From Cristatella mucedo (taxonomy: Eukaryota; Bryozoa; Phylactolaemata; Cristatellidae), in the NCBI GenBank assembly GCA_009760855.2, contig WPIO01000096.1:585001-610000 (forward strand): a DNA stretch of 25,000 bases. The letters run 5' to 3'. Of this stretch, positions 17,519 through 25,000 are shown piece after piece. The notes under the pieces are model-generated. The model searched no databases. It was not told the origin of the DNA and saw only the letters and a list, made by a program, of their open reading frames with translations. The position numbers and the translations under genes were made by a program. Numbering within the stretch: the stretch's first letter is position 1; each line of letters begins with the position of its first letter.

Positions 17519-17672
17519 GAGTAAAAAATAATGATAATTAATTTGTACAGCGCCCCAAGAGAACTTAATCTCTATTCAGGCGCTTCACATGTGCCACCGG
17601 GCTCGAGCCCACGACCTCAGCTAGACCTTAGTCGGGGCGAGCACCTAAACCGCATGACCAAACCAGGAGTAG
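17519..17672 (-). mobile_element. tRNA-derived SINE, family beta, copy 2
   Basis: Same organisation as 11971-12125: GGTTTGGTCATGCGG head (A box), GGGCTCGAGCCC B box, tail GAAGCGCCTGAATAGAGATT then AAGTTCTCTTGGGGCGCTGT and an AT-rich end. It carries about 14 extra nucleotides (GACTAAGGTCTAGC) between the boxes, placed like a tRNA variable arm. Both copies are on the minus strand. Confidence 0.85.
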
Positions 17673-17679
17673 TATCGGC

Positions 17680-18900
17680 TACTCAAGTTTGCTGAGTATC
17701 ACATGTGCCTAACGTCTAAGTAAATGGGAATAAAAGGGGTGGCTGTCTCGCATCACCTTGCGTGGCTTTGACGTCTTTAAAAGCCAAGTCACAAATAGCG
17801 ACAACAAACAATCAAGGCAGAGTCTAAGGCAGACTCGATCTGCAAGCCTGCCTTGGCTAGCACTCGCTCGCCCTTCCAGTGAATGCCACGGTAAATCAGG
17901 GGTGCCGCCTAGCAATCGCCACGGCAGAGCATGCCGGCATCCAAGACAATTGGCCGGAAGGATCAAGATCCGGCGTACAAGATTGGCCAGCCAGGAAGCC
18001 GCCGAGTCAGGGTGATCAACCAATCGCTGCAGTAGACAATCTGGTACTGGCCGAGCTGCTCACTGCAAGCCCACTTCGCCTACTAGCTGAGTGCTTTCTA
18101 ATGAAAACGAGACAGCTTTAAGTTCGTCATGCGAAACAACAAATATTGCATGGTAAGGAGGTTTAACTAAGCTTTCCTGCTGGAGGTAATTGGCACCGTA
18201 CAGGTGGCTACGAATAATGTCAAAATAAGGAACTCAGCCGACTGCTCTCAAAAGGAAAATGTACAAACGACAACTCGTTAAACTCTTGCAAATTAAGTGG
18301 AGGATGAAAGATGCGTTCCACTAAGAGGCTCATGTCTTTATTCAGTAGGCTGAGACCACGGCCCCGGGTCTCATCTCAAAGATAATGCAATTGCACTGCA
18401 CTCAGGTCGAAAGTTAGTCCTGCAGCAGCAGGCGACTGCATATTGCCTATTGCAAGCCGGTGCGATAGCAGCTACTGCTCTTCTGCGGCTATACGCACGA
18501 GGCTATTGAACCATCTGACTCCTATCAGTTTTTTGCCTTTACTCGAATACGAATCTTGCCTACAGGTTAATAATGTTCAGCTTCTGACGTTCAGGAGCTT
18601 AGTTTGCAGTGGCAATTCTTTACAAGCTGCAACTAAGGCGTCTTCAAGTCTCCCGTAGTAGCCCACTTTTCTGACGCGTCCGGTGGATTGCTTGTACCCC
18701 CCCCCCCTCCGTGTAACTTGGAATCCCTTCAGCAACAGTGCCTCCTTCAGTTAGTGAACTCCAAACGTTTGGGACTCAATATCGACCAACATCACACCAT
18801 CTCCCGATATGACAAACTTCCAAAAAAGCCAACCTACCTACCTGTTTCATACAGCCTTTGCTGTGTGATTGATTTGTCCTTTTTTCGAGGTCGTTCGCTA
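17680..18900. other. Unassigned stretch of about 1.2 kb
   Basis: No gene supported. Overlapping frames of 80-104 codons exist on both strands at 17709-18121. The plus-strand one (17879-18121) has protein-like composition but no ATG and no convincing splice sites. A C11 homopolymer lies at 18697-18707, and AAGGCAG/CTGCCTT forms a small hairpin near 17814-17853. Confidence 0.4.
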
Positions 18901-18901
18901 T

Positions 18902-19078
18902 GAAAAAAAATCCTAGCTGATTAAACAGCCTCTTTTTGTATAGCGATAGAAGAGCCTTTACGGCTATCACCACCGCTTGCAGTGGCGATAAAGGATCGCC
19001 CACCGCAGGAATCGAACCCACGACCTCGGGACCGAGGTCGTGAAAGCAACCGCCTTACCTAGTGTGCCATCACGGCTC
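18902..19078 (-). mobile_element. tRNA-derived SINE, family alpha, copy 3 (best preserved)
   Basis: From 19078 downwards on the minus strand: GCCGTGATGGCACACTAGG (A box TGGCACACTAGG), a perfect 11-bp inverted repeat CACGACCTCGG-TC-CCGAGGTCGTG, B box GGTTCGATTCC, then a body with CTTTATCGCCACTGCAAGCG and AAGAGGCTGTTTAATCAGC, ending in ATTTTTTTT. The T-run could act as a Pol III terminator. Unlike family beta, its tail shows no match to the L2 3' end here. Confidence 0.88.
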
Positions 19079-19310
19079 ACCATGAAGCTGGGTGCGTCAC
19101 GACTCAGGGCAAGAGCTAACTGCTTACTTCTAGAGCCTCTTTGATTGGCATGTCTTCTTTCCTTTCAGAGCTTTGCTTACCTACAGAGCAAGATAATGTG
19201 CTACAGGCTTCTAACCGGCGGTCCTACTAACCAGCAGCCGTGAGCATCTTCTTGTATACTTGCAGTGAGCTGTGAAGCAACTGAGTGGGGATGAAGATCT
19301 CTTAGGGCGC

Positions 19311-19376
19311 TATAAAAAGACTGATTATTATTACTGTTCGTCATCGCGTCTCTTTTTTTTCTGCGACGATCGCTGG
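19311..19376 (+). promoter_or_regulatory. Candidate plus-strand TATA promoter with nearby splice donor
   Basis: TATAAAAAG (19311-19319) is followed about 28 nt later by a pyrimidine-flanked TCATC start region, and at 19375/19376 by the donor GCTG|GTAAGTAC. The arrangement resembles the minus-strand candidate at 12612-12672. No coding exon could be attached with confidence. Confidence 0.25.
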
Positions 19377-19527
19377 TAAGTACGTTATCAACAAGCTGCC
19401 TAGTGCCTGATGTTATCCAGCCGATCAACTTGAGCAGGAAAAAGTACGACGATACTTCGTATGGCAAAGAGGCCGGCAGAGCAACAGATCTTAGCAACAA
19501 TGAACATGGAATTGCTCGCGGGATCTT

Positions 19528-19533
19528 TTTATT
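19528..19533 (-). terminator. Candidate polyadenylation signal (AATAAA) of AP2S1
   Basis: AATAAA on the minus strand about 610 nt downstream of the AP2S1 stop codon. It is the first clear match found on that strand. Confidence 0.3.
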
Positions 19534-20140
19534 GCTTGTCATGTATCTTTCCATGCTAACCACCATGGATAAAGCACTGTGGCCGAAATGCTACATTTCG
19601 CTAAAGAGTAGCTAGCAGCGCGTCATACTACAAGTAACGGGGTTTATCAAGACCAACTATGAACAGTATGTGTGCACGCGAATGTGCCATTCCAGCTCTT
19701 GCATAAGCCAAGAGCACACCGGCAGGTGTTGCCATACGCCACACTCATCGATCAAAGATGGTGCAGAGAGTACACCGAAGTTGGCCACGAATAGAGCCGC
19801 GCTAGAGACGATCGTCCAGCCGTGGCTTCATCCGTTCGGAAAACTTATGCATGACTACTGCATTCGAGCAAAGTGATCCTCAGATCATTTGTCAGAGCAC
19901 TCATGCTCAGGTCTATTGAAGACACAATTTTGGTCCATTGCCCGTTGCCAACTGCAGAGCAGGTTACGTGCTTCGACATTAACGAAGTCGAAATGTAACT
20001 GCCGAAAGGCATCTCTTCAGAACAGCAAGTCGGCAGCAGCTGCAGAGTCAAAAGCAGCAGTAGCCAGGCGGGCTGTATCAGCATTTAGCTAAATCGTAAA
20101 CTTGTGCAAAAGACTGGCACACCATGCACGGCTAGCTTGA

Positions 20141-20242
20141 TCACTCCAGTGATCCCAGCATCATCAGCTGCTTCAGCACCTTGGTTTGACTTGTCTCTCT
20201 AATCTCACCAGCCAAGAACATTTCGTCGACGACGCTGTACAC
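20141..20242 (-). CDS. AP2S1: AP-2 complex subunit sigma, last coding exon
   Basis: The minus strand has the acceptor ATTTCCTTTGCAG, then 33 codons and TGA. The peptide starts VYSV and continues VDEMFLAGEIRETSQTKVLK, ending QLMMLGSLE. This is the highly conserved C-terminus of the sigma-2 small subunit of the AP-2 clathrin adaptor, a longin-like protein of about 142 residues that helps form the AP-2 core at the plasma membrane and contributes to dileucine cargo-signal binding. AP-1 and AP-3 sigma chains differ at DEMFLAGEI and at the LKQL...SLE end. The exon starts at the Val-Tyr position where the known animal protein continues from FNFYK. Only this exon was found; no exon for the other roughly 109 residues was recognised in 20243-25000, so they should lie beyond the right edge. 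The exon is intact, so a functional gene is likely. Confidence 0.93.
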   Translation of the reverse strand: MYSVVDEMFLAGEIRETSQTKVLKQLMMLGSLE

Positions 20243-21439
20243 CTGCAAAGGAAATGGCAAACACGTGTGCATTTGTTTGAAACGATAACAGTACTTTGCA
20301 AAGAAGTTTTCTGGCAATTCCCCTCGCTAACTTGAAGGTGGTCCGGTGCTTGAGACAAGGCATCAGACTCAGCATAATGCATCAGACCTATGGGAGGGGC
20401 TGGCCGATGGGAGGGGCAGACTGCACGCAACGCTAGATGCAGTATCAGCTCGCCATCAGATCGCAGTCTCTGCTTCATCAACGATAGAGGGCTATTTGAG
20501 AGTTTGGTGGCAGTCATGGCTGAATTGGTCCCATACGAAACAGTCAAGAGCAAGAGCATATTTATTCGGGTGCAATAAGAAAATCTTACTCTGCACGTAA
20601 TTACCGACACGGACTAAGTACAACCACTTCTCAACCCAGGTCCTACTGTGGGGCGGCCTATCCCATGTGAGCCTCAGCTTTTTGCCTGCTCATACAGCCA
20701 ATGGAAGCAAGTGCTTACTGTGCGAGCGTTATAGTTACAGGGACTATATCGAACCATGCATTGCATACTGCACAGCAAAGTAAGTATACCAACAACTCTG
20801 TATGACGATTCAGCCAGCTCCAGTGATTATACATGTCTAAAACTTCCAACTCAAGTATCTGATTAGCTTTAAACAAGACGGGAGTACCAAGGCAGCCCCC
20901 TACCCAATGACTGTGGCCTGTAGAACTCATTTCAACATACCTAATGCAACATCTTCTCTCTTGCTGCCAAATCTGGCACATCCTTTCCAGTCGTCCTGCT
21001 ACTTTCAGCTAAGCTACCTTAAGCTACTTTCATGCTATTCATATCCTCAAAAGCCTCTCTTAGTAATAGGAAGAATATTAACAGGTCATTTGTTTAGCAC
21101 CTTGAGATAACTAAATTAGCAACCATGCTCTTTACAGCTTGCTGATAGTGAGGCAATACCAGGATTTAATGACATACCGGCATCATGCTTAGACTAGCAT
21201 GCAAAAGTACACTTGGAGCCACTGGTTAGTAAGACCCCTAATGAGTACTCTGCACTGAATCATGCACAGGTAAGTATGGCAAGCACACAGTAACAAATTA
21301 GACACCGTCACTAGAGAAAGTGGGGCGGCACAGAAATGCCTCTGTAGCTTAAACTAATTTGATGCAAAGTCAGTACAGGTAGCAAAACAAGATGGAAGTG
21401 AATTCCAGACTCTCGGTGATACAAAAAATGAAGGCCCGA
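20243..21439 (-). other. Putative AP2S1 intron, proximal part
   Basis: Sequence immediately upstream of the AP2S1 last exon. Long frames here (20173-20610, 20715-20981 minus; 20346-20600 plus) have no recognisable domains and are interpreted as chance. If all upstream exons are outside the window, the intron is at least 4.7 kb and hosts the elements listed at 21440-24955. Confidence 0.55.
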
Positions 21440-21709
21440 TCACCTAAAGATTGTGGTATTCCGGACGATTCATCCAGAAGACGATTCATACATGGACGAT
21501 TCGTCCATAATAAAATGTAACTAGTTAACATGAATTGCTGAAGGAATACACTAGAAAATGTTGAAACAAATACATTTAAAAAAGATTTAGGGCCTAGGGT
21601 TTAGGATTTCTTTCGTCAGCATGAACAGTCAGTGGATGAATTGTCAGTGGATGATCCGTCCTCTTGGTGAATAGTCCGGGATGAATCGTCATAGAGTTCA
21701 CCAAGATTT
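21440..21709. mobile_element. Putative novel element 2: clustered inverted GGACGATTCATCC motifs with telomere-like core
   Basis: The left side (21463-21512) has GGACGATTCATCC, GACGATTCATAC and GGACGATTCGTCC. The right side (about 21630-21690), reverse-complemented, has GACGATTCATCCC, GGACTATTCACC, GGACGGATCATCC and GACAATTCATCC. Between them lies GATTTAGGGCCTAGGGTTTA (about 21586-21605), a degenerate TTTAGGG-type tract. Flanks TCACCTAAAGATT (21440-21452) and TCACCAAGATTT (21698-21709) resemble an aged direct repeat. The organisation matches element 1. No protein frame. Confidence 0.5.
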
Positions 21710-22075
21710 CAATGTAGTGCGAGGAATAGCACGGTGACTAGCAGCCACGGACCAAGTAGTGAGTAGTGACAGAGTATACTAGAAACAAAATGAGGTCGGA
21801 TAGGAGGACTGGTGTAAGTAATGTAATGTATATCTGCCTGTGACTCCACAAAGCCACAATGACTATATGCTGCTACGAAGGTTTTGCATGGCCCACTAAA
21901 AGCTTAAGAAACTTTCGGTACGTATTCGGTAGCCAACATACTGAACCTCATCTCATGCAACAAAGAGAAAGCGAGAAGCATATCAGAAAATGGAGAGCAG
22001 TTGACGTAGTGAGTAGCATGGAAGTAGCAGCTCAGGACTGCTGAAAAGGATGAGCCATAGTCGGCAGCAGTAGAG
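21710..22075. other. Unassigned, possible 3' UTR of L2 copy E
   Basis: No supported gene. It lies immediately past the recognisable C-terminus of the minus-strand L2 relic and could include its untranslated end, but no match to the copy B tail was found. Confidence 0.35.
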
Positions 22076-24060
22076 TAGATATCATTGCATAAGATTATTG
22101 AAATGAGTTTTACAATCTAGGACCGGCAGAGCAAAAACTCCTGTCGCCAACATGTCTTTAAGCAGAGGAATGAAAGAGCTAATTTATTGTCCCTAGAGGA
22201 CTTGAGGGTAGGAGGAGGTTTAAACTTCTGCAGCAGTTCAGCTTGGCCTAAAAGAACCGAGCCATGGTATGCTCTTGTGGGTCAGAGTAAGAACCTTACT
22301 CTGCATCCTCGATCAACCGGAAGCCATCAAAGGTCCTCCAGCAAAGAAGACACAGTCAAACCACTAGGATTTGTTAACTAGTCTTGCAGCCATATCCATT
22401 ACCAGCTGCAGTAAAGTAATGGCTTTTTTCGGTAGCCCAGCCAAAATGGAATTGCAATAATCTAGCCACGACAGAACTGGGGAGCTGGTATCAAGTTTTG
22501 CAAGCCACCTTGGTAGATAGTCCCCGATCTTAGATAAGGATCGAACTTAATGCCCTAGTTGTAGCAGCACTTTTCCTAACAGAACTTTGAAAATATAGGC
22601 AATTGTCAGAGACGATGCCGAAATTACAAGCACACGGTGATAAGATTGGTTACACTGAGGAGTACAGTTTCAGTAGAGTGATGTCGCTTGAATCCCGAGT
22701 GAAATTGCTCTGACAATATATTCTTTCCCATGTGTGCTGCAAGCTGCTTAGGGAATATCTTTTTAAGAATCTTGACAACAAAGGAAACTAGTTTGCTATG
22801 ACCTCAGAATCTAATCCAGGCTTTTCAAGTATCGGTCTAACGATGGCCGATTTGAAGATTTACGACTTTTTAAAGAAGCACAACAAATTTGAGTTATGGC
22901 TATGCCAAGTTTGTCTGCCGGTGAAGATCACAGAGGGGATTGTATAGGTCTTCAGGAAACGAGATCTTTACCGGACTTTATTGAGGTAGCCACATCGCTT
23001 TGAGAAACCTCAGAAAATCTCAAGGAAGGTCATAGGTTTTGACTCGACAATTGCTTTAGTCAGAGGGGGCTTTATGGAATCACGAAAGTGTGCAATATTT
23101 TTTCAGTGGAGAAGGCTGAAAACTCGTCGGACGAGCCGTGAATACCTGGGAGAATGAGACCTCTCGGAATTTGCAAGTAAATCGTTCACCCTCTTATAAA
23201 TCTGATTTAGGACGACTCGCACGACTTCAGTTTTCGAGTGAAAAAAGAAGTCCTGACTTTTCTAAGGTTCCAGGCATAGACTTGGAGAAAGTCTTTGAAA
23301 TTGGCTAGATCGTCATCAGACCAAGACTTCTTTTAGTGGCATTAAAGCCTGCACTTAACACGGCACATCTTTTGAAATTCTGGGTCCCTTAAAAGGAATC
23401 TCAGCGACTCTGTACACTGAGAGAAAGTATGGGAGCATGCGCCTCGTGAACAAGCTTTTATGTTCACTGCATCAGTGAGGGTATCGAGTCTGTTGGCTTG
23501 AGAGTAGGTCAAGAAGACCTTCTTCACAGACATATATGAAAAGCTTCTCGGGGTCAATACTTTTTGAAGTTTTTTGCTGAAAAAACACGGCATTTCCCTG
23601 CACATACAACGGAACAGGAGCAGTAAATGAGGCTGAGCAATGATCCAAGATGATCAGCAGGCACAGAACAAGGTTAGTGGGCCGGCCATCATTCCAGGAT
23701 ATGGCCACCGATATGAGTGGTTCGATTAACATGTCGAACCAAACATAAGTTCTCTCGACAGTCAAGAAACAAGCAATCCTGGCTGTTGCTAGGATTGTCA
23801 ACGTGAATGTGGAAGTCTCCTGCAATCAATAACGGCCTTACACACACAAATATTGTAGTGAAAAACTCCGAAAACCTCTCCATAAAAACGGTTAGACAGC
23901 CAGAAGAAGGAAAGCAGATCACATTTGTCAGAGGTTTGGTTTTTGATGGGGACCTGATAGAAACTGATTCAAATGATGGCCCGTGTGAGAAACCAGAGGT
24001 CTGATAGCCAACGATTCACGAATAATACCACTCCACCAACAACCTTGTCAGACCTTGACA
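22076..24060 (-). pseudogene. L2-type LINE relic (copy E): endonuclease through reverse transcriptase C-terminus
   Basis: On the minus strand, going downstream: endonuclease VVGGVVLFVN (about 24030), then LLIAGDFHIHVDNPSN (about 23800) and HVNRTTHIGGHILE. A linker follows, with SIDPEKLF (about 23560) and WSDDDLANFKDFLQVYAWNL (about 23290). Next come DEFSAFSTEKI (about 23115), AIVRPILEKPGLDS (about 22830), EQFHSGFKRHHSTETVLL (22657-22712), LDYCNSILAGLPKKAITLLQ (about 22440), and a decayed C-terminal LKTC region near 22130. These are the L2 ORF2 blocks in order. About 550 bp of the palm, including motifs A to C (YADD), is missing compared with copy B, and many stops and frameshifts are present. 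An old, dead copy whose endonuclease end is the best preserved in the window. Confidence 0.85.
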
Positions 24061-24074
24061 CTATGGGTACAGTG

Positions 24075-24668
24075 CCCATAGCATAAGGTTGGCTGTCTGT
24101 ATGCAAAACGACTTCGTGTCGTAAATGTGATAAATAGCAGGTGAAGCTCAGACAGAAGATGTGTAAGTGACATGAGAAGTAAGTTGTCGACGACAAACAA
24201 GCCTGAGTGCCAAAATCAAACTGCATGATTTATGCACAATGGGCAGTTGATTAAGGGCATAGGTCAGAAGTCAATAATAAATAGAATTGCAGTAGTCTAG
24301 ACAGGATAGAACAAATGCATAGACTACTGGCTACTGTACTCTGGTCAAAGCAAGCCCTGATTTTGGCCATGTTCCTCAACTGAAAGTATGCCAACTTCAT
24401 TGTGGAGACAAAATGCTCTTCCAATGAGAAGTCCTGTTGGAATAGGGTGTCACGACTATAGGCAGACCCTATGAGAGCGACACTAGATGAAACAATCTTC
24501 AGGGTGAAGGCTTCTAACTTTAACGTTGTTGCAAAGTTGTAGGAAGTGAGTGGTCATCCAAGTTCGAATGCCATCGATCCAGGCTACAGCAGAATTTAGT
24601 GAGTCGGGCACACAGCAGGGCTGCTGAGAGTCAAAAGACAGGCAGAGCTGAGTGTCCGACTATAAATA
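24075..24668 (-). pseudogene. L2-type LINE relic (copy D): palm to C-terminal region
   Basis: Minus-strand translation aligns block by block with copies A and B: TQLCLSFDSQQP (DTQLYLCFDP), DSLNSAVAWIDGIRTWMTTH (NSFAACIDDIRTWMAAN), KLEAFTLKI, FSLEEHFVSTMKLAYFQLRN followed by MAKIRACFDQ, and SRLDYCNS. Past LDYCNS the frame decays, but weak similarity continues to about 24100. The YADD region at its upstream end (about 24655-24668) is disrupted by a 2-nt deletion. It stops exactly where plus-strand copy C begins, and its downstream end abuts the endonuclease of copy E on the same strand. Confidence 0.85.
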
Positions 24669-24955
24669 CAACTTCATTCTTTATCTCCAGCCATACTGTA
24701 TCGATCAGATCTATTCTCCCATCAGGCTGAGCATCGTACCACCCGCTTTGCTGAATCTAATCGTTTACCTAAACCTCATACGAACCTCAAATCCTTTGGA
24801 AATCGTGCCTTTAGTTCGTATGTTCCCGAAGCCTGGAACGGCATCACGACATCTCCTGAATTGACGACCGATATTAATAAAGAAACTAAAATGCATTTAT
24901 TTATCCCAGCATTTATCGGGCCTCTGTGATTCGTCCTTGATGTGCCTATGCGTGC
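24669..24955 (+). pseudogene. L2-type LINE remnant (copy C): ORF2 C-terminus and start of 3' UTR
   Basis: From 24672 the plus frame reads LHSLSPAILYRSDLFSHQ, then EHRTTRFAESNRL, TNLKSFGNRAFSSYVPEAWN and MHLFIPAFIGPL-stop (TGA 24927-24929). Copy B reads KHRTTRFSQSNSL, TNLKSFGDRAFSSYAPKTWN, THLFSTAFSGSL. The fragment's frame is intact, and the 3' UTR start TCCTTGATGTGCCTATGCGTGC is shared with copy B (one mismatch) before homology ends near 24955 in GA-rich sequence. Nucleotide similarity to copy B is visibly higher than for copies D and E, so it is younger. Confidence 0.88.
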
Positions 24956-25000
24956 TGAAAGAGTGAGAGAGAGGTGGAGAGAAGTAAAGAGAGAGAGAGA
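24952..25000. repeat. (GA)n-rich low-complexity tract at the window edge
   Basis: GAGTGAGAGAGAGGTGGAGA and similar to the end of the window; it continues beyond. Confidence 0.9.

Noticed and set aside
17709-18121. Overlapping frames of 80-104 codons on both strands
   Set aside because: Open on both strands without ATG starts or splice sites that link to anything; left as unassigned.
19201-19566. 121-codon minus-strand ATG frame
   Set aside because: No domain or homologue recognised; it begins around the candidate AP2S1 polyadenylation signal.
19403-19876. Long plus-strand frame interrupted by a single TAG (19613)
   Set aside because: Protein-like in places, but no recognisable domain, no ATG near the start, and antisense to the presumed AP2S1 3' UTR.
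19845-20084. 79-codon minus-strand frame beginning with a signal-peptide-like MLIQPAWLLLLLTLQLLP
   Set aside because: Lies just downstream of the AP2S1 stop codon on the same strand, before the candidate poly(A) signal, so it is most likely 3' UTR. The Leu run comes from a CTG/CAG-rich stretch.
20695-20774. Plus-strand segment with a good acceptor (TTTTTGCCTGCTCATACAG) and donor (AAA|GTAAGTAT) around an open Cys-containing frame
   Set aside because: Attractive as an exon, but no partner exon in compatible phase was found, and it is antisense inside the AP2S1 intron.
1-25000. Search for tRNA genes, rRNA and CRISPR arrays
   Set aside because: The only tRNA-like sequences are SINE heads without a foldable mature tRNA; no rRNA segment and no regularly spaced repeat-spacer array was seen.

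Overview
This window looks like nuclear DNA from an animal, probably an invertebrate. Genes are split by spliceosomal introns, the sequence is crowded with decayed non-LTR retrotransposons, tRNA-derived SINEs, microsatellites and small transposons, and there are no operons or ribosome binding sites. The only securely named host gene is the last coding exon of the clathrin adaptor AP-2 sigma subunit (AP2S1, minus strand, 20141-20242). The lineage cannot be fixed from this sequence alone. Most long open frames in the window are shadows, repeat-derived or chance.

Layout, left to right. 1-2650: intergenic DNA with an (AC)n tract, a small perfect hairpin, a relic of an L2-type LINE, and a tRNA-SINE (called SINE-alpha here). 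2655-3082: a convincing two-exon gene for a 92-residue unrecognised helical protein (minus strand). A GC-rich segment upstream (3390-3790) holds a TATA-like box and could be its promoter or an LTR-like remnant. 4300-5547: L2 copy A, a reverse transcriptase pseudogene. 7110-9735: a tandem array of about 205-bp units, split by L2 copy B (7786-9552), which has an intact reverse transcriptase frame and a 6-bp target-site duplication. 10250-11395: a coding-like, GC-rich minus-strand stretch with plausible exons, one carrying an AT-hook-like motif. 12612-12672: a candidate minus-strand core promoter and first exon. 13225-13677: a non-autonomous hAT-like transposon with terminal inverted repeats and 8-bp target duplications.

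14182-16345 holds microsatellites, L2 remnants, a SINE-alpha foldback and a strong hairpin. 16481-17217 and 21440-21709 hold what I consider the most unusual items. Both are element-like units with clusters of short GGAC-type motifs in opposite orientation at their two ends, a plant-telomere-like (TTTAGGG / CCCTAAA) core, and 12-13 bp direct repeats flanking them. 17182-19078 contains an L2 endonuclease relic and further SINE copies. 20141-25000 is AP2S1: its last exon, then sequence read as its upstream intron, filled by the second telomere-core element and three L2 remnants (E and D on minus, C on plus). The remaining AP2S1 exons would lie beyond the right edge.

How the parts relate: the L2 LINEs appear to be the enzymatic source for the second SINE family (SINE-beta), whose 3' tail matches the L2 3' end. 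L2 copy B, with an apparently intact catalytic core but no endonuclease, landed in a satellite-like array, and several older L2 copies survive as pseudogenes in both orientations.
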